Assembly: GCA_022826905.1 (NCBI GenBank)
Contig: JAJDUA010000039.1
Location: 1 to 32,656, forward strand
Source: Candidatus Dadabacteria bacterium
GTDB taxonomy: Bacteria; Desulfobacterota_D; UBA1144; Nemesobacterales; Nemesobacteraceae
Length of the DNA stretch: 32,656 nt
Reading direction: 5' to 3'
Position 1 is the first letter of the stretch. Each line of letters starts with the position of its first letter. Made by a program: the position numbers and the translations under genes. Shown here piece by piece: positions 7,954-15,820 of the stretch. The notes under the pieces were generated by a model, which did no database searches, was not told the DNA's origin, and saw nothing but the letters and a program-made list of their open reading frames with translations.

Positions 7954-9414
7954 TTGTTTGAATTCATAAAGTACTTCTGCACCCTGCTTTACATTATCTC
8001 CTCTGTTTTTCTCTGCATATTCGGCCTTCATCGCTACTACCTGGTACATCTTTACTCGAGGACAAAGGCGCGCCGCGTTGCGGCCCCGCAGGAACAGGGT
8101 CCCCTTCCGCGCGTCACGGTGCAGCTCCCCGTCTATAACGAGATGTACGTGACCGAGAGGCTCATACGCGCGGTCTGCGCGATCGACTACCCGAGGGACC
8201 TGCTCGAGGTGCAGGTGCTTGACGACTCAACGGACGGCACAAGCCGCATAGCGGCGGGCTGCACCGAGGAGCTCCGGGCCGCGGGGTTCGATATAAAGCA
8301 TATCCGGAGGGAGAACCGCGAGGGGTACAAGGCGGGGGCGCTTGCCGCGGGCTGCGCGCAGGCAAGCGGAGAGTTCCTTGCGGTTTTCGACGCGGACTTC
8401 GTTCCCCCCAGGGATTTTCTCCGAAGGACCGTGCCGTGCTTCGAGGACCCGGAGGTCGGAATAGTGCAGACGAGATGGGGACACCTTAACCGCGACTACT
8501 CCCTTCTCACGAAGGCCCAGTCGGTGCTTCTTGACGGACATTTCGTGGTGGAACAGGCCGCACGGCACTCAAACGGGCTTTTTCTTAACTTCAACGGCAC
8601 CGCCGGGGTGATCCGCAAGAAATGCATAGAACAGAGCGGGGGATGGCAGCACGACACCCTGACCGAGGATCTCGATCTGAGCTACAGGGCGCAGATAAAC
8701 GGGTGGCGCGCGGTCTACCTGCCCGACGTCATATCGGACGCCGAGCTTCCCGTTGACATGAACGCCTTTAAGATACAGCAGCACAGGTGGGTTAAGGGAG
8801 GGATCCAGACGGCGGGGAAGCTTCTGCCCTCGGTGCTTGGTGACTCCCAGATTCCGTTTAAGGTCAAGGCAGAGAGCATTTTCCACCTCCTCGGCAATTT
8901 CAGCTACCTGTTTCTGCTCGCCACGATAATTCTCATAATACCTATGAATTTCCTCTGGGAGCGGATCTGGCTTAACGACCTTTTCATAGCGAGCGTCACA
9001 GGGGTGGCGCTTGGCACTTTCGCCATAATAAGGTTCTACATACTGGCCGTAAGCGAGGCCCATGGCTCCCGGGCCCGGGAGTTCTACAAGTACATACCTG
9101 TTGCGCTAAGCGTCGGGGCGGGCATAGCGGTTAACAACGCCAAGGCCGTGCTTGAGGCGGTTCTGGGCAGGACGTCTGGTTTTGCGAGAACGCCCAAGTA
9201 CGCCGTCGTGGGCAGGAGGGACCGGTGGAGAACCTCGGCGTACGTTTCCTCAAAAGGGGTTACCACCTTTTTAGAAGTTGTCCTCTCGGTTTTCTTCACC
9301 TTCCAGGTGGCGTACGTCCTCTACATGGGATTTTTCATCTGGGTTCCCTTCCTGCTGCTGATGCAGTTCGGTTTCACGTACACCGCTTTTCTCTCGATAT
9401 ATCACGGTTCGTGA
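7954..9414 (+). CDS. Family-2 glycosyltransferase, cellulose-synthase-like membrane protein
   Basis: The 486-aa protein has an N-terminal membrane helix (about 5-30), a GT-A catalytic domain and a block of C-terminal helices. The processive GT2 residues are in place: D90/D91 in VLDDSTDG, DAD (146-148), TED (237-239) and QQHRW (275-279). It probably makes a beta-linked glycan or glycolipid at the inner membrane. The product cannot be told, because no PilZ or accessory bcs/alg gene is nearby. The TTG start at 7954 has GAGG 10 nt upstream, and no ATG offers the membrane helix. Confidence 0.87.
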   Translation: MFEFIKYFCTLLYIISSVFLCIFGLHRYYLVHLYSRTKARRVAAPQEQGPLPRVTVQLPVYNEMYVTERLIRAVCAIDYPRDLLEVQVLDDSTDGTSRIAAGCTEELRAAGFDIKHIRRENREGYKAGALAAGCAQASGEFLAVFDADFVPPRDFLRRTVPCFEDPEVGIVQTRWGHLNRDYSLLTKAQSVLLDGHFVVEQAARHSNGLFLNFNGTAGVIRKKCIEQSGGWQHDTLTEDLDLSYRAQINGWRAVYLPDVISDAELPVDMNAFKIQQHRWVKGGIQTAGKLLPSVLGDSQIPFKVKAESIFHLLGNFSYLFLLATIILIIPMNFLWERIWLNDLFIASVTGVALGTFAIIRFYILAVSEAHGSRAREFYKYIPVALSVGAGIAVNNAKAVLEAVLGRTSGFARTPKYAVVGRRDRWRTSAYVSSKGVTTFLEVVLSVFFTFQVAYVLYMGFFIWVPFLLLMQFGFTYTAFLSIYHGS

Positions 9415-9479
9415 AAGAAAGAATGCCTGCCGTCTGCTTCTCCTGCAATCGGTTGCTATTCAGTTAACCGTGATATATC
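9396..9479. repeat. 14-bp perfect inverted repeat at the glycosyltransferase 3' end
   Basis: GATATATCACGGTT (9396-9409), inside the last codons of the glycosyltransferase, is repeated inverted as AACCGTGATATATC (9466-9479). The spacing is 56 bp. There is no T-tract, so it is not a standard terminator. It marks the border between GC-rich core genes and the AT-richer DUF6338 pair. Confidence 0.6.
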
Positions 9480-9535
9480 CTGATTTGCCAACATGATTTT
9501 CACTTAAAAGTCTGATTGCAATCTGGAGACCTATT

Positions 9536-10261
9536 TTGCGATTTATACGAACAATCGTTGCCATGCAGACCATCTATTTTTTGGGTCTAATTTTGCTTGC
9601 AGTGTCTGCGACTAGTGGTTGGGCACAGTCATCCCCGCTTCTAGACTTTGAGCCAGAAAATTTTTACTCGATAATTGGATTCTTAGTTCCCGGTATGATT
9701 ATTCTATTTGTCCGCTCGCAGTTTGTAACTGGCAGATTCAATCCGCCACATCCCGTTTTGTCCTATTTAGCAGTTTCCGGTGTTTACTATGCACTGGTGT
9801 TACTTGTGATCAACCCCGTTCCGTATCTCCAAGGCCCCGAGCAAGGAAAACGGCTGGGTTGGCTTTTGCTTGTGTTTGTGCTGCCGGCAATTTCGGGATT
9901 TTTACTGGGGTACGATGTCCAGAAACAATTCTTTTATCGTTTTTTCAGGTGGGTCGGTAGACGTATTGGCTTGAACCCCGTACATGGTATGCCATCCGCA
10001 TGGGACCGGAAATTTGGCAACATGAATGAACAATGGGTTCTTGTAACCCTTAACGACGGAACTAGTTTCGGTGGTTTCTTGGGAGAAGACTCCTTCATGT
10101 CATCCGATCCGAACGAGCGAGATATTTATATCCAGTGGGTTTATGATATTGACGAAGACAACAACTGGTCTTCGCGGGGGGATAATGGTATTCTTATTGC
10201 TGCGAGTAAAATCAGAACGATGGAATTTTGGCCTTACGAGCCGAAGGAGACGAAAAAATGA
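9536..10261 (+). CDS. DUF6338-family membrane protein
   Basis: The 241-aa protein has an N-terminal hydrophobic segment (about 8-30) and two or three further helices (about 42-60, 76-95, 108-130). It ends in a soluble domain with the DUF6338 pattern NPVHGMPSAWDRKF...WVLVTLNDGTSFGGFLGEDSF and a strand-rich, acidic end. Function is unknown; the family is scattered in accessory regions, some next to defence genes. The TTG at 9536 has GGAG about 10 nt upstream; the ATG at 9563 is an alternative. Base use is clearly AT-richer than the preceding glycosyltransferase, which suggests acquisition. It overlaps the next small gene (ATGA). Confidence 0.75.
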   Translation: MRFIRTIVAMQTIYFLGLILLAVSATSGWAQSSPLLDFEPENFYSIIGFLVPGMIILFVRSQFVTGRFNPPHPVLSYLAVSGVYYALVLLVINPVPYLQGPEQGKRLGWLLLVFVLPAISGFLLGYDVQKQFFYRFFRWVGRRIGLNPVHGMPSAWDRKFGNMNEQWVLVTLNDGTSFGGFLGEDSFMSSDPNERDIYIQWVYDIDEDNNWSSRGDNGILIAASKIRTMEFWPYEPKETKK

Positions 10262-10428
10262 GTCAAAAGAAGAAATCAGGGACACGTAATATCAAAGGTA
10301 CGGATGGTAGATCTTTTAACGAGACACCCGGACCCATTACGCATTCGCACCAGCCAACTGCTAAGGGGACTCCGGCCGAGAAGCCACCGTCAAATCCGCC
10401 GAACAAGGATAGTGCGGGGAAGAAATAG
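10258..10428 (+). CDS. Small hydrophilic partner of the DUF6338 gene
   Basis: This 56-aa, lysine-, proline- and asparagine-rich protein has no predicted fold. Its ATG overlaps the stop of the DUF6338 gene by 4 nt, which indicates translational coupling. Small low-complexity proteins of this kind are often the next gene after DUF6338, so the pair is probably a functional unit. No function is known to me. Confidence 0.6.
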   Translation: MSQKKKSGTRNIKGTDGRSFNETPGPITHSHQPTAKGTPAEKPPSNPPNKDSAGKK

Positions 10429-10452
10429 CCCAAAAAATCCAATCCACCGCTA

Positions 10453-11145
10453 CTAAGCGGCTTGTTCCCGTAATTGACATCTGATTGCTTTTTCAATTTT
10501 TTCCTGACTGCATTCATAGTCCCCGGCCAGTTCTCTCATGGATTCCCCGGCTTTGTAACGTTCAACGATAATTTCTACCGGGATGCTTATGTCGGATAAG
10601 ATCGGGCGACCGAATGATATGTTGGGATCAATCAAGATTGATCTAGGTTCATCCGGTTTTCCGGTTCCTGAAAATGGGTAGAGCTTGCTGGGAAGACCGT
10701 GCGAGTCTCTTTCTATTCTTTGCATGTACCCTTTAATGATATCTTCCAATGCTGTCTGCCTGCTTCCTCTGGAAATGTCATGGACGAGACCTGACTTCCT
10801 TAAGAACATGGAGAGTCTGTCCGTCCCGAAATCCTTTTCGGCCAAGGGATTGTCGGAAGGGTGCATTTGCGATATGAAATCAAGACCTTTTCTGATCCTG
10901 TTCATGGGGAGCCTGCGTTCTCTGCGTATCGAGGCGAGTACATATGCTTCAACCAGGTTGATGAAAGACAGGGCCAAGGGTTTTTTCTGGGCGGGGGCAA
11001 TTAAAGGTTCGAAATTATTTTGCCTGGCGACCCACGCGCGCAAGGTGGACTTGGGAAGCCTTAAATATAAAGCTGCTTCGGGAACACTGTAAGAAGGCAG
11101 ATAGCGCACATCTTTCTTGGGGGTGGTTTGCCTATTATTATTCAA
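10453..11145 (-). CDS. DUF433 antitoxin-like protein with N-terminal HTH
   Basis: The 230-aa protein has a MerR/excisionase-like N-terminal HTH (YSVPEAALYLRLPKSTLRAW, about 18-37), a helical middle, and a C-terminal DUF433 domain (FGRPILSDISIPVEIIVERY...GESMRELAGDYECSQEKIEKAI, about 173-225). DUF433 proteins with this layout usually act as antitoxins and repressors, paired with a DUF5615/PIN-like RNase encoded directly downstream. Here only about 25 bp separate its stop from the convergent small gene, and no toxin gene is present. It is therefore either an orphan antitoxin or a stand-alone regulator. The promoter and repeats lie at 11193-11364. Confidence 0.75.
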   Translation of the reverse strand: MNNNRQTTPKKDVRYLPSYSVPEAALYLRLPKSTLRAWVARQNNFEPLIAPAQKKPLALSFINLVEAYVLASIRRERRLPMNRIRKGLDFISQMHPSDNPLAEKDFGTDRLSMFLRKSGLVHDISRGSRQTALEDIIKGYMQRIERDSHGLPSKLYPFSGTGKPDEPRSILIDPNISFGRPILSDISIPVEIIVERYKAGESMRELAGDYECSQEKIEKAIRCQLREQAA

Positions 11146-11192
11146 TTTGCTGAAACTGCTGTTTGACTCCCTATTTGAGCTTCCGGCCGGGC

Positions 11193-11222
11193 ATTATAAA
11201 CAGTTTATCCTTGGATTGCCAA
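11193..11222 (-). promoter_or_regulatory. Promoter of the DUF433 gene
   Basis: On the minus strand TTGGCA (complement of 11217-11222) and TATAAT (complement of 11193-11198) are 18 bp apart. A CAAGGATA element (complement of 11206-11213) lies in the spacer, where a repressor would act. Confidence 0.55.
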
Positions 11223-11364
11223 CATAAATCTGCAGGTGATCAATGTCGCGCGGAAATCTATCCTTGCTGGATTAGAAAATTCTCTTTTTTCTGGTTACAT
11301 ATGTAGACCCCAAGCCATTTATCCTTGCAAATCAAGCAATCATATGCATAATTTGCAAGGATAA
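11206..11364. repeat. TATCCTTG operator-like repeats
   Basis: TATCCTTG occurs at 11206-11213, 11259-11266 and 11320-11327, and inverted at 11356-11363. The last two are part of a perfect 14-bp inverted repeat, TTATCCTTGCAAAT (11319-11332) and ATTTGCAAGGATAA (11351-11364). The first copy sits in the spacer of the DUF433-gene promoter. The 308-bp region 11146-11453 otherwise holds no gene that I can see. Confidence 0.6.
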
Positions 11365-11453
11365 CGGAACTTCATGTTTCTTATCAAGCGGCAAGAGAAG
11401 TTCTGTACGACAGGCCGCCATGCATTTTACTCTTTCAAGGTGAGCCAGCTGGC

Positions 11454-12692
11454 TTACGACCGGTTCCAGACCGTTCCGAAAGGAACGGCCCACAGCCCGT
11501 CACCCATGGAACCCGCGAGTTCTCCCGAATAGAGTACGATCCCGGTGAATTTTCTGTCGCGCGCGATGTTTTTCTTAAACCAGCTGAGGCTCCTGAAATC
11601 GCTCGTTCCGATGGCCGAGCCCGCCTTGATCTCAATCCCGAGTAGCGCCGAGTCCTCCCTTTCGATCAGGAAGTCAATCTCGCGCTTTTCGCGGTCACGG
11701 TAATGAAACAGGCTGTATTTTCCGGCATTGGCGTCCGCCTGGGCGGCTATTTCGTTGAACATGAAGGTTTCAATCAGTTTGCCCGAGCGGTCCGCGTCCA
11801 TGCGAACCTGCTGCCTGTCGCAGTCGAGAATCGAAGACATAAGTCCCGAATCGGTCATAAACAGCTTGGGGCGGCTCCCCACCCGCGCGTAGTCCGTGCG
11901 TTTCCACGGCCTTATGCGCTCGACCACATACAGGGTTTCCAAGGCGTTTATATATGTCTCGACCGTGGAGCGGACGATGGAAAGTCCGGCGGCTATGGAT
12001 GAGATGTCCATGAATTTGCCCGACCATGCTGCCAGGGCATATATCAGTTCGCTCATGGCATCGCGTCGCTGGATACGCCCGAGATCCCTCAGGTCGCGCT
12101 CAAGAATCGCGTCCACATAGTCCCGATGCCATAGTCTTCGTTCTGCGTCTCCAAGCAGAATAGCTTCCGGGAAGCCGCCCCCAAAAGAGATGTCCAGCAT
12201 GGCGTCACGACCGTAAGCGCGGTCGGGATGCCCGAAGTCCTGTCCGAAAGCCCGGTCAAGGAAATCTGGAACCACCCCCAAAATCTCTCCCTGCGTGAGC
12301 GGACGCAGCCGTACCTTTCTTATACGTCCGGCGAGAGATTCCCGCACCCCTGGGGAAGACTGTATGTCGGCCGAACCTGTCAGCAGGTATTGTCCGGGCC
12401 TTGTATCTTCATCTACATTTATCTTGATCGCGGAAAGCAGATCGGGGGCACGCTGGACTTCGTCGATGATGAGGGCTTTTCCCGAGTGCCTAACGAAACC
12501 TCGGGGGTCGGTTTCGGCAATCTGCCGTACGGCCGGATCATCTAAAGTGCGGTAGGCGACATCATGTGAAACCAGTTCCTTGGCAAGAGTAGTCTTGCCG
12601 CATTGCCGCGCTCCGCAGAGCAACAGCACGCGGCGCGTTTCGAGAGCTTTTTCCAAAGTGTTCCGCTGCCAGCGGACATAAGAACGTGACAT
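11454..12692 (-). CDS. AAA_14/DUF4143 ATP-binding protein
   Basis: The 412-aa protein has a RecA-like AAA domain with Walker A GARQCGKTT (27-35) and Walker B LIIDE (74-78), a winged-helix middle, and a C-terminal DUF4143 domain with a nuclease-fold-like IEIKAG strand. This large family is scattered in bacteria and archaea, often as stand-alone genes in mobile regions; its cellular role is poorly defined. The ATG at 12692 has AGGAT just upstream. The gene is preceded by three phased repeats (12726-12788) and lies directly behind traG, on the same strand but with its own regulatory region. Confidence 0.85.
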   Translation of the reverse strand: MSRSYVRWQRNTLEKALETRRVLLLCGARQCGKTTLAKELVSHDVAYRTLDDPAVRQIAETDPRGFVRHSGKALIIDEVQRAPDLLSAIKINVDEDTRPGQYLLTGSADIQSSPGVRESLAGRIRKVRLRPLTQGEILGVVPDFLDRAFGQDFGHPDRAYGRDAMLDISFGGGFPEAILLGDAERRLWHRDYVDAILERDLRDLGRIQRRDAMSELIYALAAWSGKFMDISSIAAGLSIVRSTVETYINALETLYVVERIRPWKRTDYARVGSRPKLFMTDSGLMSSILDCDRQQVRMDADRSGKLIETFMFNEIAAQADANAGKYSLFHYRDREKREIDFLIEREDSALLGIEIKAGSAIGTSDFRSLSWFKKNIARDRKFTGIVLYSGELAGSMGDGLWAVPFGTVWNRS

Positions 12693-12725
12693 GATCCTAA
12701 ACTCGCTGTATTGTTATTTCCGTAT

Positions 12726-12788
12726 CCGCGTTTTTGCAAAAATCGCACCCGCGTTTTTATAGAAATTATACCCGCGTTTTTATAGAAA
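12726..12788. repeat. Three 23-bp-phased direct repeats upstream of the DUF4143 ATPase
   Basis: The core CCGCGTTTTT starts at 12726, 12749 and 12772, an exact 23-bp period (about two helical turns). Copies 2 and 3 are identical over ACCCGCGTTTTTATAGAAA (12747-12765 and 12770-12788); copy 1 diverges after the T run. They lie between traG and the ATPase start and look like a cooperative protein-binding array, perhaps for autoregulation. Confidence 0.7.
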
Positions 12789-12807
12789 ACAATGTTCCCA
12801 AGTCGTA

Positions 12808-15800
12808 TTATCCGGATCCGTCGTCTTTTTCCTGCTGCGCCCTGCTGCTCTCGATAGACTTTCTGATTTCAGACATTCCCTGTTCCCGGGAGGCGTCGTC
12901 CGATTTAGCGTTTTCAAGGCGCTCCCGCACCCCTCTGGTCGAGCGCCGCAGATCTTCCCCGCCCTGGCGTATCTCGCCCCGTCCCGCCCCGAAGTCTTCC
13001 GCGGTCTTCGTCTCTTCGGTCCCGATTCTCTCCCGGGCCCGCTCCCGCGCGCGGGACACCTGCTCCCTTATCGCCGCGGAATCCTCCTCTATCGAACTTT
13101 GCGTCTGCGCCACCCCGGCGCTGCCGCCCCCCGCGGCGGACTTCCTGTATTCCCCGAAGGACTGTTCCGCGTCGACCTCGAATCTGCGGACGTTGCCGAG
13201 GCCGTAGCCCTCCGCGGGCATCGCGGCGACAGATTCCCTGGTTCCCCTTCCCGCGCCGACAAGTTCCGAGAGGCCCGTTACCCTGTGTATCGATCCAGAG
13301 ACGGCTTCCGCTTCCTCGGTATCGTATCTTCCGTCGCGAAGGTCGGTAAGCCCCCTAGCCACGTAGCTGTCCGAATAGCCTTGCCCCCTCATGTCGGCAA
13401 ACACCGCCTGGGTGTACTCCCTCTCAAGACCCGCGCCGAAGGAACTCTCCCCCGAGAGCACTTCTGAGTAGGCCCTTGCCCTCTCCCTCTGGGAGGAGTA
13501 GTCCTGAAGGGAGCTTCTCGCGGAGCGAAGCTCGGCTCTTGCCTCCTCTGAGTCCCGGGCCGTGAACTGCAGGCTCTCGCGGGCCTCCTTTGAAGAAAGC
13601 GTGCTCTCAAGCTCGGAGAAGGCCGTTGAGAAATTCACCCGGGAATTGGAGCTCGAGGCAAACTCCCGGGCTTCCTCGTACCTCTCGGCGGCGCTCGTGT
13701 CGGTCTTGCGCGCTCCCCGCGCCTTTATTCCCGTACCGACCGATGCTCTGCCGAGGCCTCCGCCTACAATTCCCGCGGAGGCCCCAGCCCGCGCTCCCGC
13801 CTCGTAGACCATAGCCGTGTCCCACGACATCTTGAGCGATTCCTGGCGGGAGAGACCGAACCTTCTCTGAAGGCCCTCGGCCGTCTCGAGCACGGTCGCA
13901 AGATCCTTTTTCTCGCCCGTCGCGCTTGAGAGCCCGAGCACCTCGGAGTAGCTTCTCTCGTCCGCGGCCGCGCGCGAGGCCCCGACCATCCGCACGGACG
14001 CTGCCGCCGCGGAATCCGTTACCGCCTCCCTGCTTGCCTCCATGTTCCGCATGGTGTCGGCAAGCTCTTCTCTTGCCGCGAACCGGACGCCTTGCGTTCC
14101 CGTTATCCGCATCCCTCCCACGCTTGAGGCCGGCTGCTCGTGGACATTGTCATAGCGGCGGCTGAGGCTCCCAGTGACAGTCTCCCGCGCGACGTTGGAC
14201 TTGTTTGCCGTCACGGTGTCGTAGCGCCCCGTCGCGACCGACACGTTTCCAAGCGATATGTTTCCCGCGGCGTGGGCCCCGGCCGTCTGGGTCGAGATTG
14301 ACTGCGTGGGACCCATGAACTGCTGCACGGCCCCCACCACGGCGTGCTGGCTCGCCGAGACGACGTAGTAGGCGATCATGGGGACTATGGTGGCCGCGAG
14401 CCCCGCGACCGCCATGGCCATGTCGGACTCGTGGACGACGGATCCCCTCGAGATCACGGTGAGGGCGCCGTCCGTGTAGGGTTCAAGCGCCCTTGCGAGC
14501 TTCAGGCTCGAGAACAGGTTCACTATGGCGTATATGGGATTCCAGAGCTCGGTCCAGAGCATCGCGATCAGGTAGGCCGGGATTATCCGTGCTGCAAGCG
14601 GCGTCATCGCCAGGAAGATCACCGCCGGGAATATGCCGTAGAGCATCCCCTGGAGGAGCCCTCTTATGTAGGGGAGGGTGTGTCGGGCCATCTCCCCCAG
14701 CACAAGAAACGAGTTTTTCTGCCTCGCGCGCGCCTCGGCGATCGAGAGGCTGAGAAGCGAGGCCTCCGACCCTCCCGCTACCGCGAGCGACTTAATTGAG
14801 CGGGAGTAGCTGTTTATCAGGGCGTTCTGGATGATTATGTCTTTTGCCGACATCGAGATACCGGCAAGCTCCCTGTACGATTCCCGAAGCGCCTCCGTGA
14901 AACCGGCGGTGTTGACTGTGTTTGTCTGGCGGTTGACGAAACCGGACTCCTCGGCAAGTTCCGTCGTCCACCCGGGGTAGTAGGCGCTAAGGCAGGCATT
15001 TAGGCCCGCATGCGCTTCTCCGCAGTAGGCGAGTATGGGCCGTGCGGCCGCGGAGCAGTCCCCCGCGCTCGGCGGGGAGGCGTAGGCTCCCGCAGGCAGG
15101 GCGACGTTTGTGTGGAGTTCAACGAAGCGGTAGTTGGCCGTGCCCATCGAGGAGAAAAGATCGGCTGACTTCTCGAGGCTGTCCGGGCTCACAAGCCCCG
15201 AGGTTATGCTTTTCAGGCCGCACTCCCTCACAAACGAGTCAAGGGTGTTGGCGAGATGGGGCTCCGCGACCGCAAACGAGGTCGAGCGCTTTATGAGTTC
15301 GGCCCCGCGAAGCAGCCCGTTTTTCGAGTAGCGAAGCGCGCCCGGAAGCGAAAACGCTCCCTCCATAACCTTGGTAAGACCGCTTCCGACCCCCGAGGTC
15401 GCCCAGGCGAAAACCCCTACCCCGGCCGGCACCGACGATATCACTCTCGTGTACGAGGTCACCCTGTCGTAGACCGCCATGTCGACCTTCACGCCGAAGA
15501 GCATCATGTAGATGAGCAGGGAGAGCGCGAACTGGTGGCCCGGCGCCGTCCTTCCTCCGAAAAGCGAGGACATGACGGCGAGCAGTATGCCCGCCACGAG
15601 TCCCAGGCGTATGAGTCCCAGAAGGCCCGAGCCCGCCAGGATCGCGATGGAGTTCAGGACCTCGGCTATGAACTGCCCGTTTCCGTAGGTGTCTATCTGG
15701 AAGGCCCCCTGCGCTCCCGCCGTCTCCGGGAAAAGAAGGATCCCGCAGAGCACGGTCGCGGCGAGCGGCGGAAGGAACCTCGGGATTACGCGGAGCGCGT

Positions 15801-15813
15801 TTTTTCTGCCCAT
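12808..15813 (-). CDS. traG: F-type conjugation protein TraG (mating-pair assembly/stabilisation)
   Basis: This protein of about 1001 aa has hydrophobic segments in the first half (including the region around residues 25-120 and helices near 390-520), which form the TraG_N domain. The long hydrophilic C-terminal half is rich in S, A, R and E, is probably coiled coil, and would be periplasmic. In F-type systems the N-part is needed for pilus assembly and the C-part for mating-pair stabilisation and entry exclusion. I start it at the ATG at 15813, with GAGGAAGG overlapping the traH stop; a frame open to 15900 lies inside traH. The family order traF-traH-traG supports the call. Confidence 0.88.
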   Translation of the reverse strand: MGRKNALRVIPRFLPPLAATVLCGILLFPETAGAQGAFQIDTYGNGQFIAEVLNSIAILAGSGLLGLIRLGLVAGILLAVMSSLFGGRTAPGHQFALSLLIYMMLFGVKVDMAVYDRVTSYTRVISSVPAGVGVFAWATSGVGSGLTKVMEGAFSLPGALRYSKNGLLRGAELIKRSTSFAVAEPHLANTLDSFVRECGLKSITSGLVSPDSLEKSADLFSSMGTANYRFVELHTNVALPAGAYASPPSAGDCSAAARPILAYCGEAHAGLNACLSAYYPGWTTELAEESGFVNRQTNTVNTAGFTEALRESYRELAGISMSAKDIIIQNALINSYSRSIKSLAVAGGSEASLLSLSIAEARARQKNSFLVLGEMARHTLPYIRGLLQGMLYGIFPAVIFLAMTPLAARIIPAYLIAMLWTELWNPIYAIVNLFSSLKLARALEPYTDGALTVISRGSVVHESDMAMAVAGLAATIVPMIAYYVVSASQHAVVGAVQQFMGPTQSISTQTAGAHAAGNISLGNVSVATGRYDTVTANKSNVARETVTGSLSRRYDNVHEQPASSVGGMRITGTQGVRFAAREELADTMRNMEASREAVTDSAAAASVRMVGASRAAADERSYSEVLGLSSATGEKKDLATVLETAEGLQRRFGLSRQESLKMSWDTAMVYEAGARAGASAGIVGGGLGRASVGTGIKARGARKTDTSAAERYEEAREFASSSNSRVNFSTAFSELESTLSSKEARESLQFTARDSEEARAELRSARSSLQDYSSQRERARAYSEVLSGESSFGAGLEREYTQAVFADMRGQGYSDSYVARGLTDLRDGRYDTEEAEAVSGSIHRVTGLSELVGAGRGTRESVAAMPAEGYGLGNVRRFEVDAEQSFGEYRKSAAGGGSAGVAQTQSSIEEDSAAIREQVSRARERARERIGTEETKTAEDFGAGRGEIRQGGEDLRRSTRGVRERLENAKSDDASREQGMSEIRKSIESSRAQQEKDDGSG

Positions 15814-15820
15814 GCCTTCC

